Assembly: GCA_009774245.1 (NCBI GenBank)
Contig: VSNM01000018.1
Coordinates: forward strand, 16,884 to 80,883
Direction: 5' to 3'
Length of the DNA stretch: 64,000 nucleotides
Source of the DNA: Lachnospiraceae bacterium
GTDB taxonomy: Bacteria > Bacillota > Clostridia > Lachnospirales > Lachnospiraceae
A model generated the notes under the pieces. That model was given only the letters and a program-made list of their open reading frames with translations. It did not search any database and was not told where the DNA came from. The position numbers were made by a program, and so were the translations under genes. Each line of letters begins with the position of its first letter. Position 1 is the first letter of the stretch. This document shows, piece by piece, positions 42,417 through 50,548 of this stretch.

Positions 42417-43175
42417 TTAGATACCCCATTTTAATACCCCCAATACCACTAAATGCGCGGGATAAAACAGATAGAAAAACCATTTGTGTATCTTTGCCTT
42501 ACTGCCGCACTGTCCGTTATAGAGAAAGCCGAGCATCAACGGGACAAGCAGCACACCCATCTGAAACCATGCAGCATGAAAACCAGCCACGGGCAGCAGC
42601 AGGGCATTGGGAATAAAGAACGTCAGCGTGAAAGCTGTCCATTTGGCCTTTGGCCTGCTGCGGTATATATGGACAAACAGACAGCCCAGTACGTCCATAA
42701 ATGCCCAGTCGCCTATACAGGCAAGCAGACATAACAGAATAATACAGGCGATTTTAGCCGGCTTTTTCATCCTGGCACTCTCCCATATCCTGATGGCGCT
42801 AATACCCAGAAAAAGCGTAAAGATAACACTCTGCGCGGGATTGATCATGAGATGTCCGTATTCCAAATACAGCACAAAAGTGCCGGATTCAAAGTATACA
42901 TACGCCGGCCAGGAGATCAGCGCGAACAGGGCAAGCCTTTTCTGATAATTGCTGACATTTCTGGTATAGAAATACCCCTCTCCGACGAAATAAGCCATCG
43001 TCGGCCCTGTAAGCCGTCCGACAAAGTGCATACACGCACCGAGAAGCGGATTGACGGCATCGACGAAGCCCCACGCGAGGTGATCAATCAGCATGGCGAC
43101 AATGACAATATATTTGATCTGGTTTCTGTTGAAATATCCCCGGCTGTCTGCCGGTACTGCAAGTGTGTCTTTCAT
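42417..43175 (-). CDS. TraX-family membrane protein
   Basis: The 252-residue protein has about eight membrane helices and matches TraX (QIKYIVIVAMLIDHLAWGF; FVGRLTGPTMAYFVGEGYFY; FFYLFYPAHLVVLGVLKW). TraX acetylates F-pilin in plasmids; chromosomal Firmicute members are probable acyltransferases of unknown target. AAGGAGAATTGTAAAAA precedes the ATG. Confidence 0.88.
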   Translation of the reverse strand: MKDTLAVPADSRGYFNRNQIKYIVIVAMLIDHLAWGFVDAVNPLLGACMHFVGRLTGPTMAYFVGEGYFYTRNVSNYQKRLALFALISWPAYVYFESGTFVLYLEYGHLMINPAQSVIFTLFLGISAIRIWESARMKKPAKIACIILLCLLACIGDWAFMDVLGCLFVHIYRSRPKAKWTAFTLTFFIPNALLLPVAGFHAAWFQMGVLLVPLMLGFLYNGQCGSKAKIHKWFFYLFYPAHLVVLGVLKWGI

Positions 43176-43190
43176 TTTTTACAATTCTCC

Positions 43191-43217
43191 TTAGGAACTG
43201 TTAAAAAATAACTTTTA
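43191..43217 (+). repeat. Fragment of the 165-bp MITE-like family
   Basis: TTAGGAACTGTTAAAAAATAACTT-type sequence matches the left end of the element at 48.6 kb. The further inward sequence differs and no right end is found, so it is an end fragment just upstream of traX. Confidence 0.5.
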
Positions 43218-43337
43218 AATAGCGCTTAGGATTTTTCTTCGAGAGTGGTGATATTTTTATCCCTGCGGCATTTCGTTTATTCACAGCCCCTTACATTGTA
43301 CCACCATTCCAACAGTATGAAAACAAAAATTTGACGA

Positions 43338-45031
43338 TCACTTCTCAATCTCCAGATTCCGCAGAAATCCGACATACGTCACCACGAAATAGATACTGTA
43401 CACCCCGAAAAACAACAGGAACGAAATCCCGAAATACAGCCACGACGGCGTTTTCACACCTGTGTAAAAATTAAAATTTCCGCCCACATATCCCGCGATA
43501 ATGCCGCTGATCACGACCGCAAACAGCGCCGGACACAGGTAGAACAGGACAAGCTGCCGCCAGACAAGCCGTGCCACCTCCCGCGTCCCCATGCCGATCT
43601 GCCTTAGCACATTGTAGCGGAACCTGTACTTTGCGGAATCGCCAAGCTGCTGTATGGACAGCACTGTCAGCGCGACGCACAGATAGACCAGACCGATGTA
43701 AATCAGCGGAAAGATCATCGACAGCAGCATGCATTTCATCTCTTTCACCAGATTATCGCGGACGAGATTGTCATAGGCCCACACCATGACCATGTCCGAA
43801 CCGATGCAGGAATTGTCCCCGTCAAACTCCATTGTCACCGCGTCAATCTCATTTTTCAGGCCATCCGGCGCCTCGCCCGCGATGTCCACCACCAGCTCCG
43901 TATAATAAGGCCGCATCTTGGCATTATTTTCAATTTCTGCGTCGGACACCACGATCACATAATCCCCGCCATTCTGCCCGTCCTGCGAAAACGGCTCCGT
44001 GTAATACCCCGCGCACGCAAGCCGGCCGCTGCTGCCTTCTATCAAAAGCTCGTCGGAGAAATCACCCGTTTCCCGAAATACCCTGTCCTTCATATGTATA
44101 ATATACTCATGATCCGCCATGGAAACCGCCTCATACCCGAGCATTCCCCGCAGATGGTTGTAGTCTGTCAGTCCCATATATGTGTCATACTCGCAGTACA
44201 CATAGCCATTTTGTGCAATAGACCACAGATCAGGACTGCCACCCTCATTCCTGTAAAAGTCGCCAAACGCCCTTAGATGTGTGTACAGCCAGCAATTCAT
44301 CTGGTTCGTATGATTCGTGTAGATATTGTAAGAATACACCTCCTCAACTGGCGCGTTTTTCTCTATGACCGCAAGCTCCGCCGCAAAGTCATATTCAACG
44401 GCCCCGCTGTAGAGCTGTATGTCAAACGGCATCTTCTGCGCAAGCATTTTGTCCTGATAAAAATTGAACATATCAGACCATGGATATTCATTTTTTTCAG
44501 CTTTCTTCTGCACCGCAATAATGCCAAAAAGTAACAGCCCGCATAGCAGAGCGCCGTCATGAGGACACACTGCCGTTTGATCTCCACATTGAGCCTATAT
44601 TCTATCGTTATCATACTATAGAGCACTGCCATCAGGATTTGCTGTACCAGCATTCCAAACACAAGCCCCACAAGGAAAGCCACCGCGCCGAGCAGCACAT
44701 TTTCGCGCATATACAGATGTGCGACCTGCTTTCTCTCCATGCCCAGAAGCAGATAGATGCCAAACTCCCGGCTCCGCTTTTCCAATATAAACCGCAGCAT
44801 ATAATTGATCAGCCATGCGATGATGATCACGATAAAAAAGGTTGCCAGTCCCAGCATCACATCCATGAGACCGCTCTCCTGAAGAAGTTCCTGAATCTCC
44901 CCGGAAAACAGCAGGCTGTTAAAGGCGAACATCAGCGCCACCACGACTGTCATCGTGACAAAGTAGACCAGATAGTCCTTCGCCGACCGCCGCACATTCC
45001 GCAGTGCCAGTTTAGCGAGCATCGATGTCAC
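43338..45031 (-). pseudogene. BceB-type ABC permease, frameshifted at an A7 run
   Basis: The first frame (from 45031) encodes TM helices and the FtsX motif FILEKRSREFGIYLLLGMER up to RCRRKLKK. At the A7 run 44497-44491 the reading must shift by -1 to continue as NEYPWSDMFNFYQDKMLAQK, then the large exterior domain and the C-terminal FtsX domain ending FLRNLEIEK. The unshifted frame ends in junk at 44363. Joined, it would be about 560 residues, close to the relative at 17.7-19.5 kb. One A lost from an A8 run would explain it. Confidence 0.8.
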
Positions 45032-45794
45032 CTCCTGTCATTGTCATACTTCCTGTCATGGAAAGCACGTCCAGAATATTGTTCAGAAATTCCCGCCTTC
45101 CCTTCTGACCGCGAATCAGCTCATGGAAAATCTGGCCGTCCTTTAAAAATATAATCCGGCTGCAGTAGCTTGCCGAGAACGCGTCATGCGTCACCATAAA
45201 GATCGTCGCCCGCCTTGTCTCATTCAATTTCTGAAAGGTCTCAAGCAGCGTCTCCGCCGCCCTGGAGTCGAGCGCCCCCGTCGGCTCGTCCGCCAGAAGG
45301 AGCTTCGGATGGTTGATGAGCGCCCGCGCGCAGGCGCAGCGCTGCTTCTGCCCACCCGAGACCTGATAGGGAAACTGGTCGCGGATTTCCCAGATGCCAA
45401 GCAGCCGCATCATCTCCTCGCTGCCCTCCTTGATCTCCTTTCTGCCCTTGTTCTGGAGCGTCATCGCAAGCGCGATATTCTCTTTGATCGTCAGCGTGTC
45501 GAGCAGATTGTAATCCTGAAACACAAACCCCAGATTCTCCTTGCGGAATCTGGCGAGCTGGTCTGGCTTCAACTCGGTAATGTCCGTGTCCTGATAATAA
45601 ATGTGCCCTGCTGTCACGCTGTCAATCGTGGAGAGCATGTTGAGCAGCGTCGTCTTGCCGGAGCCGGACGCCCCCATCACACCGACAAACTCCCCCTCCG
45701 CCACCTGAAAGCTCACGCGGTCTACCGCCTTCGTCATGCCCGCGTCGCTGCCGTAATATTTCTCTACATCACATACATTGATATATGCCTTCAT
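45012..45794 (-). CDS. BceA-type ABC transporter ATP-binding protein
   Basis: The 260-residue ATPase has Walker A GASGSGKTTLLNM, Q-loop FVFQDYNLLD, signature YQVSGGQKQRCACARAL, Walker B LLLADEPTGALDS and switch MVTHDAFSA. Start 45794 (MKAYINVCDVEKYYG) follows GAGAGGTGTGAAG. It overlaps the permease start by 20 bases. Forms a Bce-type set with the kinase and regulator at 46.8-48.4 kb, from which it is parted by a toxin-antitoxin pair. Confidence 0.93.
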   Translation of the reverse strand: MKAYINVCDVEKYYGSDAGMTKAVDRVSFQVAEGEFVGVMGASGSGKTTLLNMLSTIDSVTAGHIYYQDTDITELKPDQLARFRKENLGFVFQDYNLLDTLTIKENIALAMTLQNKGRKEIKEGSEEMMRLLGIWEIRDQFPYQVSGGQKQRCACARALINHPKLLLADEPTGALDSRAAETLLETFQKLNETRRATIFMVTHDAFSASYCSRIIFLKDGQIFHELIRGQKGRREFLNNILDVLSMTGSMTMTGGDIDAR

Positions 45795-46053
45795 CTTCAC
45801 ACCTCTCTTTGCAGCTATTTTGCACTGTTTTTGTTTTTTCAATAGCTATTTTTTAATGACTGTTTTTCAATAGCTGTTTCTTTTAATTGTTTCAGTTTTA
45901 TTCATTTTATCAGAACCGGTGGCGAAATGGTATCAATGTCGCTTGCGGGAATCTTACAATTTTGAAAGATAAGGAAAAAATTATAGTAGAAATCTCGTAT
46001 TGATTATGCTATGCTAAAATAAAATATTAATATTTTTACAAGGAGGCAGTCGT

Positions 46054-46296
46054 ATGTCCACATTACAAATTCAAGTTGCAAAATCATTAGAAGGGCTGTC
46101 AGATGAAAATCTTACTTTTTTGCTGGAAATGATAAACCGTTTCATGAAGCCAGCGATGGTTGAAAATATTCCCGCACAGGAAAACAGATCTGTCAGACCT
46201 CTTGGAATGTATAAAAATGAACAATTTTGCGCCGATGGATATGATATTGATGAATACAACGACGAAATTGCCAGAATGTTTGGGGTGATTGAATGA
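46054..46296 (+). CDS. Antitoxin-like protein of a VapBC-type pair
   Basis: The 80-residue acidic protein (LQIQVAKSLEGLSDENLTFL near the start, YDIDEYNDEIARMFGVIE at the end). The C-terminal acidic part is typical of peptides that wrap a PIN toxin; no classic DNA-binding motif is clear. ACAAGGAGGCAGTCGT precedes the ATG. Its stop overlaps the toxin start (ATGA). Confidence 0.75.
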   Translation: MSTLQIQVAKSLEGLSDENLTFLLEMINRFMKPAMVENIPAQENRSVRPLGMYKNEQFCADGYDIDEYNDEIARMFGVIE

Positions 46297-46697
46297 AGTT
46301 GCTTTTAGATACGCATATTTTGCTCTGGTCTCTTTATGGAAATGGCGATATACCCAAAGATGTTTGGCACATGATCGGAGATACATCCAATGATGTATAT
46401 TACAGTACCGCATCAATATGGGAAATAACAATAAAGCATATGGCAAAACCTGAAAAGATGCTGCTCTCTGGAACAGAACTGGCAGAAAAATGCAATACTG
46501 TTGGTTTTGAAATGCTTGCAATTACAGATAACCATGTCGGATATCTGGAAACGTTATGCAGAAAGACAAATGCCAAACCTCACAATGATCCATTTGACAG
46601 GATCATGATCGCACAGGCCAAAGCAGAGAAAATGACATTTATTACACACGATTCTCTGATGTCAGGTTACGAAGAACCTTGTATCCTGTCAATATAG
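46293..46697 (+). CDS. vapC: PIN-domain toxin, VapC type
   Basis: The 134-residue PIN nuclease has acidic active-site residues in place: Asp6 (LLLDTHILLW), Glu44 (SIWEITIK), Asp99/Asp102 (HNDPFDRIMIAQA) and Asp120 (FITHDSLM). VapC toxins cut tRNA or rRNA unless bound by their antitoxin. Translationally coupled to the antitoxin-like gene. Plus-strand insertion between the two halves of a minus-strand Bce module. Confidence 0.9.
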   Translation: MKLLLDTHILLWSLYGNGDIPKDVWHMIGDTSNDVYYSTASIWEITIKHMAKPEKMLLSGTELAEKCNTVGFEMLAITDNHVGYLETLCRKTNAKPHNDPFDRIMIAQAKAEKMTFITHDSLMSGYEEPCILSI

Positions 46698-46754
46698 CAT
46701 CCATAAATTAGCCCGCCCCCACGCTTTTCAAATACAAAGCATGAAGGCGGATTA

Positions 46755-47771
46755 TCAACTGTCTCCTGACAAGAAATATCCACTGACCAGAAATTCCAGT
46801 ATCACCTTCGTGCCGACATGTTCCTCAGACTCCGCATGGATTTCAATGCCAAGCTTTGCGCAGAGCTTCCCGCACAGATACAATCCCATTCCCGTTGAAC
46901 GCTCATGGTTTCTGCCGTTTGTCCCTGTAAAATTTTTTTCAAAGATGCGGGGAAGCTCCTCCGCCTTAATCCCGATGCCGTTGTCCTCGACCACCAGACG
47001 GACGCAGTGTGCCTCTCTTTCTGTGTATATGCGTATCCAGGCATCCGTCTCCCGCCTGTATTTCAGGCTGTTTTGCAAGATCTGGTTCAGGATAAACGCG
47101 ATCCATTTCCTGTCCGTATAGACCGTATCTGTGCAGTCGATCTCCACCTGCACGGCATTTTGTATGAAATAAGATTTGCCGCGTCCAACCACCTCTGCCG
47201 CCACCGCCTGCAGATCAGTCTCCTGTATCAGATAGTCCTTGTATACCTCGTCGGAACGCGCATAATAAAGCGTCCTGTCCACCAGATTTTCAATCTTTCC
47301 ATTTTCCCGGCTGATACTCCTCGTGACCTCGCTTTTATGGTTTTCGCACATCAGTGCGACACTGGTGATCGGCGCCTTGATCTCGTGCACCCAGCTCTCT
47401 ATATATTCGCGGTAATCCTCTTTTGCCTTCTCCGCCGCGTGAACCCTCTCGGTGACCGCACCGTTCGATCTGCGTATCATTTCCCGGTACAGCCGGTCTT
47501 CCAGTCTCTCCGAAAAGGGCATCAGCTCCCCAAGCAGAAAACGCTGATCAATCTGCGCGAGCACTGCTTCCATTTTGGAAAAATACCGCTTTCTTTTCCG
47601 ATATTCGTAAATCGTCCACACCAGAAGCACCAGAATCCAGCAAATCCAGATCAGCAGACACGCATCTTTTGGGTATCCCGTTGCCAGCAGAAACACACCG
47701 AGCGCCATCATGCAGACCAGATGCAGCAGATACAGCATAAGCTTGTCCCTCAAAAACGATGTGATATTCAT
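46755..47771 (-). CDS. BceS-type intramembrane-sensing histidine kinase
   Basis: The 338-residue kinase has two membrane helices (about 13-30 and 38-55) with a minimal loop. The phospho box is ESWVHEIKAPITSVALM near residue 130. ATP-site motifs are ILQNSLKYRR, VEDNGIGIKA and RSTGMGLYLCGKL. Its start overlaps the regulator stop (ATGA). Expected to sense through the ABC transporter encoded at 43.3-45.8 kb. Confidence 0.92.
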   Translation of the reverse strand: MNITSFLRDKLMLYLLHLVCMMALGVFLLATGYPKDACLLIWICWILVLLVWTIYEYRKRKRYFSKMEAVLAQIDQRFLLGELMPFSERLEDRLYREMIRRSNGAVTERVHAAEKAKEDYREYIESWVHEIKAPITSVALMCENHKSEVTRSISRENGKIENLVDRTLYYARSDEVYKDYLIQETDLQAVAAEVVGRGKSYFIQNAVQVEIDCTDTVYTDRKWIAFILNQILQNSLKYRRETDAWIRIYTEREAHCVRLVVEDNGIGIKAEELPRIFEKNFTGTNGRNHERSTGMGLYLCGKLCAKLGIEIHAESEEHVGTKVILEFLVSGYFLSGDS

Positions 47772-48442
47772 AGGCGATACCCCATCCCGCGCTTTGTCTC
47801 CACGAAGTTGTGCACGCCGAGCTGCTCTAACTTCGTCCTGATGCGCGTCATATTGACGCTTAACGTATTGTCATCGATAAAGACCTGATTGTCCCACAGA
47901 TACTCGATCAGCTCAATCCGCGGTATGATTCTGCCCGTGTTCTGGAACAGGTAATAGAGAATCTTAAACTCATTTTTGGTCAGTTCCGCCAGACTGTCCT
48001 GACAGCGGATACTGCCGCGCGCGATATCCAGCTCCACGCCCTTGTATTGCAGGATATCCTGTTCCTTCCCCTGCCCTGCTGCCTTCGCTGTCCTTTTCAA
48101 CACGGCTGTGATGCGCGCCAGCAAAAGCGGCAGATAAAACGGTTTTGTGATGTAGTCGTCCCCGCCCTTCAACATTCCGTTCAGTTCATCCGCGCAGTCG
48201 GTCTGGCTGGTTAGAAAAATAATCGGGACTTCGGACACTGCGCGTATTTTCGTGCAGACATCAAAGCCCGATTCCCCCGGCAGCTTGATGTCCAGCAAAA
48301 TCAAATCCGGCTTTGCCGTCAGCGCCGCAGATGCCGTATTCTGAAATTCATCAAGCGCCGTGACTTTGTAAAGGGCGTTTTCCAAAAGCAGCTTCAGCTC
48401 CTGCCTGATCGCCGGTTCGTCCTCTATGATTACGATATGCAT
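47768..48442 (-). CDS. BceR-type response regulator
   Basis: The 224-residue protein has receiver motifs IVIIEDEPAIR, LILLDIKLPGESG (acceptor Asp) and DDYITKPFYLP. The winged helix contains LTKNEFKILYYLFQNTG and TLSVNMTRIRTKLEQLG. Coupled to the downstream kinase; likely controls the BceAB-type genes at 43-46 kb. Confidence 0.93.
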   Translation of the reverse strand: MHIVIIEDEPAIRQELKLLLENALYKVTALDEFQNTASAALTAKPDLILLDIKLPGESGFDVCTKIRAVSEVPIIFLTSQTDCADELNGMLKGGDDYITKPFYLPLLLARITAVLKRTAKAAGQGKEQDILQYKGVELDIARGSIRCQDSLAELTKNEFKILYYLFQNTGRIIPRIELIEYLWDNQVFIDDNTLSVNMTRIRTKLEQLGVHNFVETKRGMGYRL

Positions 48443-48596
48443 GTTCGTCCCCCTCTCTTATTCTTCATCGTTTTGCAAAGCCGCAATTGACTCTTGCAGA
48501 CAATTCCCTTCCCTGAATCCGTATATACTTAAAATCCATTGCTTTCCCACACTCCGTTTCCAACACATTGTCAATAGCTTTGCTTCTTATAATAGT

Positions 48597-48761
48597 TTAG
48601 GAACTGTAGAAAAATAACTGACGCATTTTGACTTGTCTATTTCTCCGATTATGTATGCCAAAAAGCCTCGCCGTAGCCCGCTACGCCTACGTTTTTTGAC
48701 ATACATCCTCGAAGAAATATCCTGCGCAAGTTGCATCACTTATTTTCCTACAATTCCTTAA
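48597..48761. repeat. MITE-like 165-bp palindromic element, copy A
   Basis: The ends are inverted repeats: TTAGGAACTGTAGAAAAATA on the left and its near complement TTATTTTCCTACAATTCCTTA on the right (split reading). A central hairpin, GCCGTAGCCCGCTACG, is shared exactly with copy B at 50.4 kb. It carries no gene. It overlaps the last 25 codons of the NUDIX gene. Confidence 0.8.
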
Positions 48762-49229
48762 CAGCTCTTTGTCAATCTCCGCAATTCTTTCCCCTGTGGA
48801 AATGTCTCTTAACAATGCAATCTTTCCTATTTCTTCCCTATCCTGCCGATAGCGCTCAATCTCCTGCAGCTTATCAGGCTGCAGTTTGACTCCATATAAA
48901 CCGCCGTATTCCTCGCGGCACTCAGCTGAAAAATAGTCCGGCATCAGTTTCAGGTGCATCAGTCCTATGTACGCAACCGACAAATCCGAAAGGCCAATCT
49001 CCTCAAGACACTCGCGTGTGATGCACTCGCGCATGGTCTCCCCCTCCTCCATGCAGCCGCCAAAAATCTCCCAGTCCTTCCGCCAGCGGTTCCATCCCAA
49101 CAGATAGTCGCCGCCCACCATCACGACCGCGAGACAGTGCGTGACCGGGGCATACTGCTCCATCGCGCTGTTCTCATCCACATCGAGGATCTCCATTAGT
49201 TCATTTCCTTTATAGTCCTTTACAATCAT
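48687..49229 (-). CDS. NUDIX hydrolase with a repeat-encoded C-terminal tail
   Basis: The 180-residue protein has the Nudix box GGCMEEGETMRECITRECLE followed by EIGL, near residues 57-80. The family hydrolyses nucleoside diphosphates linked to another group; substrate unknown. A leading segment YKGNELMEILDVDENS resembles IPP-isomerase-like/NUDIX fusion starts. From about residue 157 (RNCRKISDATCAGYFFEDVC) the tail is translated from MITE-like copy A, so the native stop was lost. The leader carries structured element copy 4. Confidence 0.85.
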   Translation of the reverse strand: MIVKDYKGNELMEILDVDENSAMEQYAPVTHCLAVVMVGGDYLLGWNRWRKDWEIFGGCMEEGETMRECITRECLEEIGLSDLSVAYIGLMHLKLMPDYFSAECREEYGGLYGVKLQPDKLQEIERYRQDREEIGKIALLRDISTGERIAEIDKELLRNCRKISDATCAGYFFEDVCQKT

Positions 49230-49250
49230 ATTAGACTCCTCTCCAAATAG

Positions 49251-49366
49251 TGCGCCGCCTTAGTGGCATATTTCTATGTGAAAAACTTCCGCATATGGTT
49301 TATCACATTTTGCACGGGGCTGTGCATAAAAAACGCCTGCCAGAAATTATTTTCCCTGACAAGCGT
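49251..49366 (-). repeat. Structured intergenic element, copy 4 (upstream of the NUDIX gene)
   Basis: The 382-base gap 49230-49611 holds this and a separate mobile element. Minus strand: hairpin 1 ACGCTTGTCAGG...CTGGCAGGCGT (49366-49333), TTTTTT, ATGCAC (49327-49322), then the long stem 2 with GAAATATGCCAC, then GGCGCA (49256-49251). Hairpin 3 is missing. It ends 21 bases before the NUDIX start, in sense orientation. Confidence 0.7.
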
Positions 49367-49452
49367 GGATCAGACTTACGTCTCATATCTATAACAGCAT
49401 AACAAATAAACCAAAAATATGCAATACTTCCCTGAAAAATATTCGAATACCG

Positions 49453-49604
49453 GATACACCGTTACTGTTCACTCCGTTCCAGTAACAAGCAAAAATCCAT
49501 GCAAAATTTGCTTCGCAAATGGATTTTTGCATTTCAAGCTGTACGTTTTCTCACGGAATGCGCAGTTCAGCGCATTCCTGACCTGTGAACAGTAACGATA
49601 CACC
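49453..49604. mobile_element. 136-bp MITE flanked by an 8-bp target-site duplication
   Basis: GATACACC occurs at 49453-49460 and again at 49597-49604. Between them, 49461-49596 starts GTTACTGTTCAC and ends with its exact complement GTGAACAGTAAC. Inside are two more hairpins, GCAAAAATCCAT...ATGGATTTTTGC and GGAATGCGC...GCGCATTCC, so the strand can fold as a three-way junction. It has no coding capacity and would need a transposase elsewhere. Confidence 0.85.
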
Positions 49605-49611
49605 AACAATG

Positions 49612-50127
49612 CTATAGTTCAATGGTTACCTTGTACTCGTCATCAATCAGAATATAGTTTACGTTATATTTTGTAGCAAGCTCCAGGACTTGAGCGTTAT
49701 CCCTCAACACATTTTCCAAAGTACAGTAACCGTCCTCCAGACGCTTTTCGATAACACTGGCATATTTTCGGATATCATCAAAGTGATTTCGGATATAATT
49801 TTCACTCATAACCAGGCAATAATATCTTATCTGTTCCAAATATTCTTTCCCAAAATCCTTTTCCCAGTCAAACGGAATATAGCACCCTTCGACAATAAGG
49901 TTCTGCCTGTTCTCTATGGCTGTCTTGATCATTTCGCGGACAACAGGCCACAGATACGCCGTCAGATCCTCGTCCCTGCTCTCGGGAGTCAGTTCTGTAT
50001 TTCCGCTGCGGATTAATCCCATTTTTAAATGGTCTATCGACAAATACGGGTATTTGTATTTTTCCAGTAACTTCTGAGCAAGAGCCGTCTTGCCAGTGTG
50101 CGATGCACCTGCAATCAAAATAATCAT
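49612..50127 (-). CDS. P-loop kinase-like NTPase (AAA_33/zeta-toxin-like)
   Basis: The 171-residue protein has Walker A MIILIAGASHTGKTALAQKL, a following DHLKMGLIRSG, the lid-like FDWEKDFGKEYLEQIRYYCL, and no second domain. It resembles small kinases of the chloramphenicol phosphotransferase/2-phosphoglycerate kinase group; substrate unknown. The ATG at 50127 follows AAAGGAATGAAACA. The reading frame also continues upstream into a foreign piece (see the next entry), so a 206-residue fusion is possible. Confidence 0.78.
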   Translation of the reverse strand: MIILIAGASHTGKTALAQKLLEKYKYPYLSIDHLKMGLIRSGNTELTPESRDEDLTAYLWPVVREMIKTAIENRQNLIVEGCYIPFDWEKDFGKEYLEQIRYYCLVMSENYIRNHFDDIRKYASVIEKRLEDGYCTLENVLRDNAQVLELATKYNVNYILIDDEYKVTIEL

Positions 50128-50232
50128 TGTTTCATTCCTTTCGTCGCCAACCCATTCAAACACTTCCTCCGCATCCGCCACTTTCAGGGGACGCAGCAGC
50201 AAACGTTCTGTTCTTATGTGAATATCATGCAT
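50128..50232 (-). pseudogene. N-terminal remnant of a GNAT acetyltransferase
   Basis: About 35 codons (HIRTERLLLRPLKVADAEEV, then FEWVGDERNE) match the start of RimJ/RimL-type acetyltransferases. The rest of that domain is absent and the frame runs straight into a P-loop kinase. GGAGGACGATCAATA precedes its ATG, so a fused product may be made. Signature of a deletion joining two genes. Confidence 0.75.
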
Positions 50233-50353
50233 TATTGATCGTCCTCCAAATCAAAGTTGATTATACCACTTTTGTTTTTTATTTGCCACCCAAACTCCCA
50301 AACCTGCGCGCTTTTGTCTTGACTTGTCATGTATTATTACATACAATATTCTT

Positions 50354-50517
50354 AAGGAACTGTAGAAAAATAAGTGGCACATCTTGCTTGTCTATTTCTC
50401 CAATCTTGCAGGAGAAAAAGCCTCGCCGTAGCCCGCTACGCCTACGTTTTTTCTCCTACAATCTTGAAGAAATATTCTTCGCAATCTGAGCACTTATTTT
50501 CCTACAATTCCTAAATG
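50354..50517. repeat. MITE-like 165-bp palindromic element, copy B
   Basis: It begins TTAAGGAACTGTAGAAAAAT and ends with the near complement through CCTACAATTCCTAAA. The interior matches copy A in both arms (TTGTCTATTTCTCC on the left, GAAGAAATATTCTTCGCA on the right) and in the central hairpin around CGTAGCCCGCTACG. It lies 31 bases before the OTC-like gene. Confidence 0.8.
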
Positions 50518-50548
50518 ATCCAATCACCAGCAGAAAGGATACCCACGG

